DNA of 64,000 bases from Nigrospora sphaerica. Taxonomy: Eukaryota; Ascomycota; Sordariomycetes; Amphisphaeriales; Apiosporaceae. This document shows positions 1 to 10,431 of the stretch, piece by piece; the first letter of the stretch is position 1; every line of letters begins with the position of its first letter. The notes under the pieces were generated by a model. It saw nothing but the letters and a program-made list of their open reading frames with translations, was not told the origin of the DNA and ran no database searches. A program made the position numbers and the translations under genes. The stretch spans positions 1 to 64,000 of the forward strand of contig JAGVVL010000015.1 of the NCBI GenBank assembly GCA_018287875.1. The letters run 5' to 3'.

Positions 1-56
1 AACCCTAACCCTAACCCTAACCCTAACCCTAACCCTAACCCTAACCCTAACCCTAA
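1..56. repeat. Telomere repeat tract (CCCTAA)n
   Basis: Nine perfect AACCCT units run from the first base. The C-rich strand is on the plus strand, so the physical chromosome end is at base 1 and the centromere lies to the right. This is the standard TTAGGG telomere of filamentous fungi. The tract is shorter than a typical fungal telomere and is probably cut by the assembly. Confidence 0.98.
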
Positions 57-100
57 GCTAAGTGAAACTAAGTTGAGTTGAGCTAAGCTAAGCTAATGCT
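57..100. repeat. Degenerate telomere-like junction
   Basis: Directly inside the telomere lie short variants of the CTAA word (GCTAAG, AACTAAG, three GCTAA copies in a row). They look like error-prone or decayed telomere repeats at the junction between telomere and subtelomere. No gene is present. Confidence 0.6.
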
Positions 101-131
101 GCATGAATCAAAACCCGCTGCTGCACGACTG

Positions 132-176
132 CTGTCTCCGACCGGCCAGCTACGCACCACCTACGGTTACGGCCTC
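132..176 (+). repeat. Subtelomeric GC core, single copy
   Basis: A GC-rich unit (GGCCAGCTACGCACCACC followed by TACGGTTACGGCC) lies about 80 bp inside the telomere. The same core recurs at 1.7, 2.5, 3.4, 5.65, 6.2, 7.46-8.15 and, inverted, 25.7 kb. Confidence 0.8.
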
Positions 177-319
177 TTCCTTCCTTCTCCTTTCCTTATT
201 ATATCTTTTCTCCTTTTTTTCTTTCTTTCTTATTTATTTACTCTTTTCATATTTATTTTCCTCGTCTTCTTTCTATCTTTCTTTATATATTTTTTTCTTT
301 TTCTTCTTTACTTCTTTAC

Positions 320-610
320 CTATTACCCTATATTTTTCTATTCTTCCTTCTTCACTATATATTTTTCTTCTTCCTTCCTTCTTTACTTCTTTACCTAGTA
401 CCTTATATTTATCCTTTCTTCCTTCTTCATCTATATATTTTTCTTCTTTCTTCCTTCTTTACTTCTTTACCTAGTACCTTATATTTATCCTTCTTCCTTC
501 TTCATCTATATATTTTTCTTCTTTCTTCCTTCGTTACTTCTTTACCTAAGACCTTATATTTATCCTTTCTTCCTTCTTCATCTATATATTTCTCTTCTTT
601 CTTCCTTCTT
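320..610. repeat. About 76-bp tandem repeat, roughly 3.5 units
   Basis: The block TTACCTAGTACCTTATATTT recurs at about 391, 467 and 542 (the last as TTACCTAAGACC), giving a 75-76 bp period in CT-rich DNA. It is non-coding subtelomeric tandem sequence. Confidence 0.75.
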
Positions 611-1715
611 TATTCTCTTTTTCATAATCCACTCTTTCATTACTTTATTTTTACCTCTTCTTTAGACCTTTTCCTTTCTTTTAACATGTCTTTCTTTCTT
701 TTGCCTTTTTTATCCTATTATTTTCCTCCCTTTCCTCCCGACGTTTTTTATCCTTTAGTATTCTCTTTTTATATCCTTTTCTTTCCTATCTTTTTTCTTC
801 TCTTCTATTTTATTCCTTACCCATTTTATATATTTCTTGAAAACCCTTTACTTTCCTTTCTTCCACTTCTTATTTATATCCTTGCATTTTATTATCGTCT
901 ATTCCTTTTCTTTATCTCTCGTACGCCTATCTTCTTTATCCTCCTCTTCCTCTTTTTAAAAGTTCATCTTAGTCTTCTCCTTTATAATACTTATACGGAT
1001 TATTCACCCTTTTCTACTTTATAAAATAACTTTAACCTTAACCTCTTCGACCGATAAGCTCTTAACTATGTACAGTTACCTGCCCTTTCTTATCTTTTCT
1101 TTTCTTTTTTCTTTTACTTTATTTTTCTTTTCCTCTTTCTTTCTTTTCTTCTTCCTTCTTTTTCTCTCCTTTTTATTCTCTTCCTTTTCTTTCCTTGATT
1201 TATTCCCTTTTTTTCTTTCCTTTATTCATTCCCTTCTTTTCTTTCTTTTTCTTCCCTTATATATTCTTATATCTCTTGATTTTATTCTCTTCTACTTTCT
1301 CCTCCTTTCTTCCTTTATCCTCACGCTTCTTCTTATTTCCTTTTACCCTTTTTCACCTCTTTTCTTTTCTTTTACCCTCTTTTTTTAACTCCTTACTTTC
1401 TTTTTACCCTTATAACCCCTTTTAACTTCCTACACTATCTTTTTCTTTTTATCTTTTCCTTTTTAACACTTTTCTTTATTCTTTACTCTTTCACTTCATT
1501 ATTATCTTTATTCTTCCTATCATTACCCTCTTCCTTCTCCTTCTCTTCACATTACCTTTTTGTTCACTTTTATTCCTTACTTCAATCTATTTTCTTCTTT
1601 TATTCTTTCTTTCTTTCTTTCTTTATATATCCTCTTACTTACTCTTCTCACCCTCTTTATTTCTTTATAGTACCCTTATCTTAACCCATTATAAGCCTGC
1701 CACTGCTACTACACC

Positions 1716-1763
1716 ACGAATGTCTCTGACGGGCCAGCTTCGCACCGCCTACGGTTACGCCCC
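1716..1763 (+). repeat. Subtelomeric GC core, single copy
   Basis: The core reads GACGGGCCAGCTTCGCACCG then CCTACGGTTACGCCCC, embedded in G-poor DNA at the outer edge of the duplicated segment. Confidence 0.8.
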
Positions 1764-1989
1764 TTCTCCCCCTTTCCCTTTCCCTCCTTTTTTTATCCCG
1801 TCCTTATACTCTATTCCCCCCTTATTTTATTCTTCGCTTATACTTCTTGTATAACTTATAATTCCCTCCCTTATCCCATTTCTTCCTCTCCTTTTATTTC
1901 TTCTCTTTCTTGATTTTCCTCTTTGCCTTTTATTTCCTTATAGCTTTCTATTCTTACCGCTTTACCGCTTTCCTTCCCCACTTTCTTTC

Positions 1990-2225
1990 TTTTACTTCTT
2001 TACTTACTTCTTTACTTACTTCTTTACTTACTTCTTTACTTACTTCTTTACTTACTTTTATTATACACCTACTTTCATTTACCCTCATTATACACCTACT
2101 TTCATTTACCCTTATTTTACCCCTACTTTCATTTACCCTCATTATACCCCTACTTTCATTTACCCTCATTATACCCCTACTTTCATTTACCCTCATTATA
2201 CCCCTACTTTCATTTACCCTCATTT
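1990..2225. repeat. 12-bp and 27-bp tandem minisatellites
   Basis: A 12-bp unit (TTACTTCTTTAC) repeats about five times at 1993-2058. It is followed by about six units of a 27-bp repeat (TACTTTCATTTACCCTCATT core) to 2225. The 27-bp length keeps a frame open on both strands and creates spurious repetitive ORFs. I do not regard these as genes. Confidence 0.85.
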
Positions 2226-2471
2226 TTTTACACCCATCTGCTTACCTCTTTTAATATCTTGATCTTATTTTCTCTTAAAATCCTTTACTACCCTTATCTT
2301 ACTCTCCTCTTTATATCCTTTTATGGATCTTTTCTACATGGATTATACCCTTACTTATTAGTTCTCGTGATATCCGCTTTTATTCCTTTTTATCTACCTA
2401 CTTTCGATACCCTTCTTTAATCTTTTCGTAACCTGAACCGCCTGTTACTCTGCTACTGTACCTCTTATATC

Positions 2472-2511
2472 TCCGACCCGCCAGCTTTACACTGCCTACA
2501 GTTACGCCCCC
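2472..2511 (+). repeat. Subtelomeric GC core, single degenerate copy
   Basis: A diverged core (GACCCGCCAGCTTTACACTG, CCTACAGTTACGCCCC) matches in position the core at 6228-6267 of the inner duplicate. Confidence 0.7.
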
Positions 2512-3384
2512 TTTCTTTCCTTTCTTTTCTTTATTATCTCTTTCCTCTTTTTTTTCTTTCCTCTTTTCTTGCCTTCCTCTTTTCTTGCCTCCTCTTCTCT
2601 TGCCTTCCTCTTTTTTTTCTTTCCTCTTTTCTTTCCTTCCTCTTTTCTTGCCTTCCTCTTTTCTTTCTTTCCTCTTTTCTTTCCTTCCTCTTTTCTTTCT
2701 TTCTCTTTTCTTTCCTACTTCTCCTTTTTTATACCCTTACCTTTTTAATTCTCTTTTTCGCTCTCTTTTTTTCTTTCATATCTCTTTATTTCTCTTAGTA
2801 TACTTATACTATACCTCCTTTAAACTTCTCTTTCGCTTATCTTTTCATTTCTTTTATTCTTATTTTATCTTTATCTATAGACCTTTTTTTCTTCACTTCT
2901 TATCTCTATCTCTTTCCTCTTTTTATCTTAAAATCTTTTACCTCTGTCTTTTATATGAAATTATACCTCCCTTCTTCTTATTTATACTATTCTATAATGT
3001 ACCTATTGAACTCTTCTTTTTACTCTCCTTATATAGTACCTTTCTTCCTTTTTTTAGATCCCCTCTTTTATTTTCTTATATACCCCTCTTTTCTTTCCTT
3101 ACATACAATCCTTTACTATACGTATTCTCCTTTTATCCCTTAAAATACCACTTTTCACTTCTTCTTTTTAATCCTTCCTACACCTCTTTCTTATCCGATC
3201 CTTGAAACCCTTGTATTTTACTTATAAACACTTCTTTGAAACCCTTATTTTCATCTTTATTATAGTAGTTTCTCTTAAATCCCTCACTACGCTTAGTCAA
3301 ACGTTTACTTTTTATATTTATATACCTCTCTTTCTTCTTTCTTCTTTATCGCCTTCTCTTATCTACTACGCTTTGAATTCGCCT

Positions 3385-3545
3385 TGAATGGGCCGGTTAT
3401 ACACTGCTTACGGTTACGCCCCCTACCCCTCTAAATTCCTCTTTAATGGGCCAGCTGCGTACCGCCTACGGTTACGCCCCCTTGCCCCCCGAATTCGTCT
3501 CCAACGGCCAGCTACGCACCGCTTACTGTTCTGGCAGCTTTCTCC
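3385..3545 (+). repeat. Three tandem GC cores
   Basis: Three consecutive units of the GC core are separated by AATTC-containing spacers, with a spacing of about 57 bp. They correspond to the beginning of the longer array at 7.46-8.15 kb. Confidence 0.8.
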
Positions 3546-5625
3546 CTTTTTACTTTTATCCTATCCTTTATCCTTTATTTCTTTCCTTCTTCTTTTTTTC
3601 TTTTTCTTTTCCTTCCTACTTATTTCTTGACATTCTACTTTTCCCTTTTTTGATCTTCTCTTTTTTATTCTTCTTTACTTTATTTCCTTTTCTTACTTTC
3701 TTTTACCACCCCTTTACTTCCTTCTCCCTTATTTTTTCTTCTCTTTATTTGCCACTTTTATTTTCTTTCGTCTCTCATTTTTATCTTTTCTTTTTTCTCC
3801 TTGATTCCTTTTGTACCTCTTCTTTTATCCCTTTCTATTCTCTTCTTATACCTCTTTTTCTTTCTTTTCTTTCTTCCTTTTCTTTCTTTTCTTTACCCCT
3901 TCTTACCTCTTAATCTTACTCTTTCTCATTCCTTCTTTTGTAAACTTCGTACTTTTTTCAATCCCGCTTTCTTTCTTTTTATTCTTTATTATTTTCTTTT
4001 CTTTCCTCTCTTTCTTTTTCCTTTTTTTCTCTCTTTACTTTTCCTTCCCTATCTTCCTTTTTTCTTCTTCCTTATTCAACTCCTTTTCTTTCCTCTTCTT
4101 TTTACTTTCTTTTCTCTTTTTATCCTTCATTTCATCTTCTTTTACCTTCTTTTCTCTTTTTATCCTTCATTTCATCTCCTTTTACCTTCTTTTCTCTTTT
4201 TATCCTTCATTTCATCTCCTTTTACCTTCTTTTCTCTTTCTTTTCTTTTTCACCCCCTTACTTTCTCTCTTTTTTTCTTCTTTCTTCTTTCTTTTCTCTT
4301 TCTTTTCTTTTTCACCCCCTTACTTTCTCCACTTTCCTCTCCTTCTTTACCTTCTTCTTTATCCTTTCTCACTTTAATTTATAACCTTCCTTTTTCCTTA
4401 TAGTCTCTTCTTCTTATTTTCTTCTTCTCCACTTTTTTACTTCCGTACTTATATTCTCTTCTTCCTATTTTCTTCTTCTTTACTTTCTTACTTCCGTACT
4501 GTTTTCTTTTTATCTTTTTTCATATCCTTTTTTCCTTTTCCCTCTTTAGACCTTACTTCTATTTTTATAAACTTCCTTCTTTCTTTACACCTTTCTTTAC
4601 ACTGCACCTTATTTCCTTCTCCTTTATAAACTTTATTATACTTTCATTGAATTCATTTCCTTTTCACTTCTTTTTATTTTTACTTACTTTTTATACTCTT
4701 TTAATTTCTTATCTCTATTTTAAACTTATCCTCTTTTTTCACTTTACTATCTTTCCTTTTTACTCTTCTTTTCCTTTACCACTCCTTACTCTTTCATTTC
4801 TTTTAACCTTTCACTCTTATTTTCTATCGTATTGATTCTATAATGTATGCAACCTTTTTCTGAATTTTTCCTTCACACTTTTTCTTGCCTATTTTTAGTA
4901 TCTTTCTTTACTTCCTTTTTTATCCTCTTTCTTCTCTTCTATTCTTTTTTCTCATTTCTTTTTCTTCTTTTATATTCCATTTTTTTATACATCTCTTTAT
5001 CCTTTTTCTTTTTATTCTTCTTCTCTTATCTTATATACCTCTTAACCTCTTTACTTTCTTTATTATATATAAAGTATTCCTAACTTTAAATATTCCTCTC
5101 TTCTTATTCATACCTTTTTTCTTCTTACCCTCTCTTTTTATATATTTCTTTTCTACTCACGTATTATACCTATCTTATCTTTTTCTTTTGTACTATCTTT
5201 ACCTTTATCTTACTCCTTCCTTTTATGAAATCTTTGTTTATATCCTTATTTTTTAACCCTCTTTTCTTTTTCTTTCTCTTTTTTATCCCTTCTCCATCCT
5301 TTACTTATTCTTTTTCTTTTTTCTTTCCTCTCTTTTTAATCTTTTCTTTATCCTCCTTTTTACTTTTTTTGTACTTCCTTCCTTTATCTCCTTTATTTTC
5401 CTTTTTACCTTTTTTAAATTCTTTTTCTTCTTTCTTTTAATCTTTCTTTTTATCTACATGTTAACTTTTCTTTTTCTTTTTATTACCTTTTCTTACCCTT
5501 CTCCTTAAATCTTCTTCGTACTTCTTTTCGTTTTTCCTTTAAATTCTTTCTTTTATTCAATATACCTTCTCTTTGTTATTTCTCTATCCATCTTTCTTAT
5601 TTATTTACTTAATCTTAACTGTAAA
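3546..5625. other. Pyrimidine-rich subtelomeric DNA, no gene
   Basis: CT-rich plus strand with almost no G. It contains a 40-bp tandem repeat at about 4100-4235 (CTTCTTTTCTCTTTTTATCC repeated three to four times). The ORFs are Phe/Leu/Ser-only translations of the skewed strand. No gene seen. Confidence 0.85.
4100..4235. repeat. 40-bp tandem repeat, three to four units
   Basis: The block TTTACCTTCTTTTCTCTTTT restarts at 4141 and 4181, an exact 40-bp period, with a further unit on each side. It is non-coding. Confidence 0.75.
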
Positions 5626-5642
5626 CCTAACCCTAACCCTTA
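5626..5642 (+). repeat. Interstitial telomere tract
   Basis: CCTAACCCTAACCCTTAA is about two and a half telomere units in the same orientation as the terminal tract. It sits exactly at the outer edge of the inner copy of the duplicated segment, and a GC core follows at once, as it does inside the terminal telomere. It probably marks a former chromosome end. Confidence 0.8.
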
Positions 5643-5644
5643 AT

Positions 5645-5686
5645 GTCTCATGACAGCCAGCTTCAGCACCACCTACTGATTACGCC
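5645..5686 (+). repeat. Subtelomeric GC core, degenerate
   Basis: The core (GACAGCCAGCTTCAGCACCA, CCTACTGATTACGCC) lies directly after the interstitial telomere tract. Confidence 0.65.
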
Positions 5687-6227
5687 TCTTCTTCCCCTTT
5701 TTATTCTTCTCTCTCTTTTCTTCGCTTCTCTTTCTTTATTTCCTTTTCACCTTTTATTTCTTTATAGCTTTTTATTCTTACGGCTTTACGGCTTTCCTTA
5801 CGCTTTTTTCTTATTTTTCATCCGCCACTTTACTGACTTCTTTTCTCCTACTTCTTTACTTACTTCTATACCTACCTGCTTCTTTCCTTCTTTTTCTACT
5901 TCTTTATATTCTTCTCCCTTCATTACTTCACTTCCTTCTCTTCTTTTATCTTCTTTTTTTGCTTTTATTATATACTTCCTTTAATTTTACACTTACTTTT
6001 ATTTTACCCTCACTTTTATTTCACACGCATGTGTTTACCTCTTTCCCTATATTTATCTTATTTTCTCTTTAAATCCTTTTATTTATCTTTTCTATATTTA
6101 TTCTACCCTTATTCATTATTTCTCGTTTTGTCTCCTTTTATTCATTTTTATATATCTACTTTCTATACCCTTCTTTTATCTTTTCTTAACCTTAACTGCC
6201 CGCTACTCTGCCACGGCACCTCTTATA

Positions 6228-6267
6228 TCTCCGACCGGCTAGCTTCGCACCGCCTACGGTTACGCCT
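6228..6267 (+). repeat. Subtelomeric GC core, single copy
   Basis: GACCGGCTAGCTTCGCACCG then CCTACGGTTACGCC, the partner of the core at 2472-2511. Confidence 0.75.
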
Positions 6268-6274
6268 TCTTTCT

Positions 6275-6715
6275 CTACTTTGTTTCTTTCTTCCTTTCTC
6301 TCTTTCTTCTTTCTTTCTTTCTTCTTTCTTTCTTCTTTCTTTTTTTTCTTTCTTTTTCTTTCTTCTTTCTTTCTTTCTTCTTTCTTTCTTCTTTCTTTTT
6401 TTTCTTTCTTTTTCTTTCTTCTTTCTTTCTTTCTTTCTTTCTTTCTTCTTTCTTTTTTTCTTTCTTTTTCTTTTTTTCTTTCTTTTTCTTTCTTTTTCTT
6501 TCTTTTTCTTTCTTTTTCTTTCTTTTTCTTTCTTTTTCTTTCTTTTTCTTTCTTTTTCTTTCTTTTTCTTTCTTTTTCTTTCTTTTTCTTTCTTTTTCTT
6601 TCTTTTTCTTTCTTTTTCTTTCTTTTTCTTTCTTTTTCTTTCTTTTTCTTTCTTTTTCTTTCTTTTTCTTTTTTTTTCTTTCTTTTTCTTCCTTTTTCTT
6701 TCTTTCTTTTTCTTT
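6275..6715. repeat. TTTC / TTTCTTTCTTTT microsatellite
   Basis: About 440 bp consist only of T and C. The first part is irregular TTTC runs. From about 6474 to 6700 a regular 12-bp unit (TCTTTCTTTTTC) repeats close to eighteen times. It is a perfect homopyrimidine tract, able in principle to form triplex DNA. The two overlapping Phe/Leu/Ser ORFs are not genes. Confidence 0.9.
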
Positions 6716-7454
6716 TCCCTTTTTATATACCTACTCCTTTCTTCTTTACTTTTCTTTTTCTTTTCTTTCCTTCTTTTTACCTTTCTATACCCTGACCTTT
6801 TTTAATTCTGTTTTTCCCTTCCTTTCCTTTCTTCTTTTATATTTTTCATTTCTCTTCTTATACTTATATTATACCTCCTTTTAACTTCTTTTTCGATTAT
6901 CTTTTTATTTCTTTTCTTCTTATTTTATCTTTATATATTTCCCTTTTTATACCCTTCCTCTTTATTCCTTCCTTTTTTTCTTCACTTCTTATCTCTATCT
7001 CTTTCCTCTTTTTATCTTAAAATCTTTTACCTCTCTCTTTTATATGAAATTATACCTCCTTTCTTCTTATTTATAATATCTTATAACGTACGTATTTAAC
7101 TCTCCTTTTTACTCTCTTCATATAGTACCTTCCTTCCTTTCTTTATATCCACCCTTTTATTTTCTTATATACCCCTCTTTTCTTTCCTTACCTATCATCC
7201 TTTAATATACTTATTCTCCTTTTATCCCTTAAAATATCACTTTTCACTTCTTCTTTTTATTCTTCCTACACCCTTTTCTTATCCGATTCTTTTAACTCTT
7301 TTATTTTACTTATAAATACTTCTTTCTAACCCTTATTTTTATCTTTATTATAGTAGTTTCTCTTTAATCCCTCACTACGCTTGTTTAAACTTTTACTTTT
7401 CATCTTTATATACCTCTCTTTTCCTTATTTCTTCTTTGTTGCCTTTCCCTTATC

Positions 7455-8150
7455 TACTACGCTTCGAATTCGCCTTTAACGGGCCGGTTATATACCGCTT
7501 ACGGTTACGCCCCCTACCCCTTTAAATTCGCCTTTAACGGGCCAGCTGCGCCCCGTTTACGGTTACGCCCCCTTACCCTCCGAATTCGTCTCCGACGGGC
7601 TAGCTGCGCACCGCCTACGGTTACGCCCCCTACCCCTCTAAATTCGCCTCTGACGGGCCAGCTGCGCACCGCCTACGGTTACGCCCTCTTACCCCCCGAA
7701 TTCGTCTCCGACGGGCCAGCTGCGTACCGCCTACGGTTACGCCCCTTACCCTCCGAATCCGTTTCCGACGGGCCAGCTGCGCACCGCCTACGGTTACGCC
7801 CCTTACCCTCCGAATCCGTTTCCGACGGGCTAGCTACGCACCACCTACGGTTACGCCCCTTACCCCCTAAATTCGTCTCCGACGGGCCAGCTGCGCATCG
7901 CCTACGGTTACCCCCTTACCCTCCTAGTTCGTCTCCGACGGGCCAGCTGCGCACCGCCTACGGTTACCCCCTTACCCTCCTAGTTCGTCTCCGACGGGCC
8001 AGCTGCGCACCGCCTACGGTTACCCCCTTACCCTCCTAGTTCGTCTCCGACGGGCCAGCTGCGCACCGCCTACGGTTACCCCCTTACCCTCCTAGTTCGT
8101 CTCCGACGGGCCAGCTGCGCACCGCTTACGGTTACGCCCCCTTACCCCCT
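7455..8150 (+). repeat. Twelve-unit tandem array of the GC core
   Basis: Twelve units with 56-59 bp spacing each contain ACGGGCCAGCTGCGCACCG followed by CCTACGGTTACGCC, joined by spacers with TTCGTCTCCG. The units are nearly identical, including the four at 7.94-8.11 kb, so recent tandem amplification or gene conversion is likely. The core contains the palindrome CAGCTG. Function is unknown; no ORF explains the conservation. Confidence 0.9.
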
Positions 8151-9517
8151 CTTCCTCCCCTTCCCCGTAACACTTATACTCTTTATACCCTTTAACCGGC
8201 TATTTATCACGGTTTATAAATACGCCCTCCTCCTTATCTTATACTTCTCTTTACTTATTATTTCTTTCCTTTATATACCTTTACTTTATACTTTTTTTTA
8301 CCTACCCCTTTTTTAAATAACTAATTATACATTTTTTAGTTTTTATATTTTAATTATCGCTTATATTTTTTTAACTTCTACTTTTTCCTACTTTCTTATT
8401 AAATACGCTCTTTACTTTCTTTTTTTCTTCTTTTTTACTTCTTATATTATAAATCTTTTATTTCTTTCTTTCCGCCTTTTCTTAAAAAAGCCTTTAATAT
8501 ATTTAACTTATTCAAGATATTTAATTTTTCTTATTCTCCTATATCTTATAATACACTTAACTTACCTATTCTTACCCCGTCCCCTTTTTATCTTTTAATA
8601 TAATACTTATACGCCCTTTCTTTTTTTATAACTCTTTTCCCTAATAGTACTCTTATCCTCTCCTTTCTCTTTATTTTATACCCTTTTAATTCCCTTTACC
8701 TTTTATTATATTCTTCTTCTTCTTTATTACATTATTTAATTTCTCCTTCCTTTTCCGCCTTCACGTCTTTATCCTCCTCTCTTCCTCTTATAATTTAATA
8801 TCTTATCTTTTTCTTTTTCTTTTTTAAAACCTTTTTCTCACCCTTTACTATTAATTCTTTTATTATTCTTATTTAATTCCCTTTCTTAAGCACTTCCTTT
8901 CTTTTTATTTTATAATCCTTTCTTTATATCTGTTCTTATCCTTACTTTAAAGCGTTTTAAACCTCTTTTATAATACTTATCTTATACTTCTTATTATATT
9001 CTCTTTTTCCTTCCCTTATTATACCTTTATAATACTTTAAAAGGCCCTTTCTACTTACTCTTTCTTTACATTTCCCTTTATACCTCTTTCTTTTACCTTT
9101 TCCATACTTTTTAAATTTTCTTCTACCCTTTCTCTTAATCGCTTTATTATAAACTTCATCTTTTACTTATCTTTTTAATTTACTTAAATATTAATCCCTT
9201 TTTTAAACTCTATCACCTCCCTTTATATTCTTTACTCTATATCCTTTATGAATTCTTTAATATATTAATACATTTCTTTTCCTTCTTTTTATTATTCTTT
9301 CTTTACTTTTATTTTTATTTTTTTCTTATTTTTAATGTTTTTATTAAAATTTATTTCATAAACGCTTTTATATTATAAGCTTATTTATATTATTAACTAT
9401 CTTATTATACTTATAACATCTTTTATTAATTCTTTTATACACTTATATATTTCTTTTAACCGTTTTTATTAACATATCTTATATATGTCTCTATATTCTT
9501 TATACTTATTAAATTAA
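8151..9517. other. G-poor AT/pyrimidine-rich subtelomere, no gene
   Basis: The sequence is AT-rich with very rare G. The stretch near 8165-8255 (CTATTTATCACGG, AAATACGCCCTCC, ATCTTATACTTCTC) is recognisable in reverse orientation at about 25500-25640, next to TLH2. No gene seen. Confidence 0.8.
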
Positions 9518-10082
9518 TGTTGCAGGTATAGGACTTATCCTATACCGTTCTCTGTCACTACGGACTAAGCTATGCACTTAACGAGAAGCTAGTCCTTTAA
9601 CCGAGCCTATCCTAAAGCTCGGGCCAGCCTACCCTGGAGCACGGGCCAGCTTACCCGCAAGCATGGCCCGCTTTATCCACAAGCGTGGCGTTCGCCACGC
9701 GGAAGCTTCGCAAGGTTCCACGAGTTTCCACGAGTTTCTACGTGACTCCTGAAGCTCCCACGAGCCCCCATGAGGCTCCACAAACCTCTATAAGGTTCCA
9801 TATGCTTCTAAGCCACGTAATCACTTACGCAATCACTTACGCGTCCTCTTCCTTGTATTACTAAGAGGATAAAGGTTTAACGGGTATAAGTAAAGGCTAA
9901 ATCTCCCCTCTTTGTGTAACTAGTCTGTCCTGAAGCAAGCAAGCACACGAAATACACTCTCGTTCCTCTTGAAGAGAAGTTCCTTATCCTTCCGTGTTTC
10001 TTTATAGAAACGACCTCCGAGATCGAAAGAGCCCTTATAAAGGGGTTGCTTCCTCTTTTCGATCAAACCACCACTTCCAACA
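9518..10082 (+). mobile_element. Solo LTR, family A (565 bp)
   Basis: The element begins TGTTGCAGGTATAGG and ends CCACTTCCAACA, with TGTTG/CAACA ends, and is flanked by the 5-bp target duplication ATTAA (9513-9517 and 10083-10087). The same LTR occurs at 30635, 34497 (inverted), 52514, 53816 and 54684. No internal coding region remains here, so this is the product of LTR-LTR recombination. Confidence 0.95.
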
Positions 10083-10431
10083 ATTAATAAGCATTATAAT
10101 TCTATTATATATAGTATTACTTAATTTAACGCGTTTTTTATTATTAGTTTTCTTTTTTTATAAATCCCCTTCCCTTTTTATTATTATATATCTCTTTTCT
10201 CTTTTTTTAATACTTTATTCCTTATTTTTATCGCCGGCTGTATAAAGCGTAGAAATAATGAACTGCCACGTTATAAACGCGTTAGTTATATATACCCTGT
10301 CTTTATACCGGCCCTGGCCGAGCCACGCCCGGAACGTAGCCTCGTCTACCGGGTCAACCTCGTATGCAGCCTTAACGAGTGCCTGCAATGTCCGGCTTCC
10401 CTCCGCAAGGCATAGTACCGGTAAGACTGTG
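10083..10431. other. AT-rich spacer and 3' flank of TLH1
   Basis: CT/AT-rich sequence to about 10250, then a transition to GC-rich DNA just downstream of the TLH1 stop. The short plus-strand ORFs are antisense to TLH1 or low complexity. Nothing else recognised. Confidence 0.6.

Larger units (their letters stand above)
101..1714. other. Pyrimidine-rich subtelomeric DNA, no gene
   Basis: The plus strand is almost entirely C, T and A, with G very rare except in one GC core at about 135-176. Open reading frames here encode only Phe/Leu/Ser-rich low-complexity peptides, which follow from the CT-rich strand and show no domain. I see no gene or RNA gene. Confidence 0.85.
1715..3545. repeat. Subtelomeric segmental duplication, outer copy
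   Basis: This stretch aligns in order with 5640-about 7530. Shared landmarks are the AATGTCTC word next to a GC core, the block TTTTATTTCCTTATAGCTTT, the region after a second GC core at 2472-2511, the block ATTATACCTCC-like text at 2800, and the AATTCGCC-GC-core tandem at its inner end. Divergence consists of point changes and small indels. No gene is visible in either copy. Confidence 0.75.
5640..7530. repeat. Subtelomeric segmental duplication, inner copy
   Basis: This segment is colinear with 1715-3545 and begins at the interstitial telomere tract. It differs from the outer copy by the large TTTC microsatellite at 6275-6715 and by numerous substitutions. No gene. Confidence 0.75.

Noticed and set aside
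1954..2223. Minus-strand ORF with a repeating MRVNESRGI peptide
   Set aside because: It is the translation of a 27-bp minisatellite whose length is a multiple of three; no gene signal beyond this.
96..6805. Many plus-strand ORFs rich in Phe, Leu and Ser between 0.1 and 6.8 kb
   Set aside because: They follow directly from a C/T-rich strand that lacks stop-forming purines. No domain, start context or codon structure supports them.
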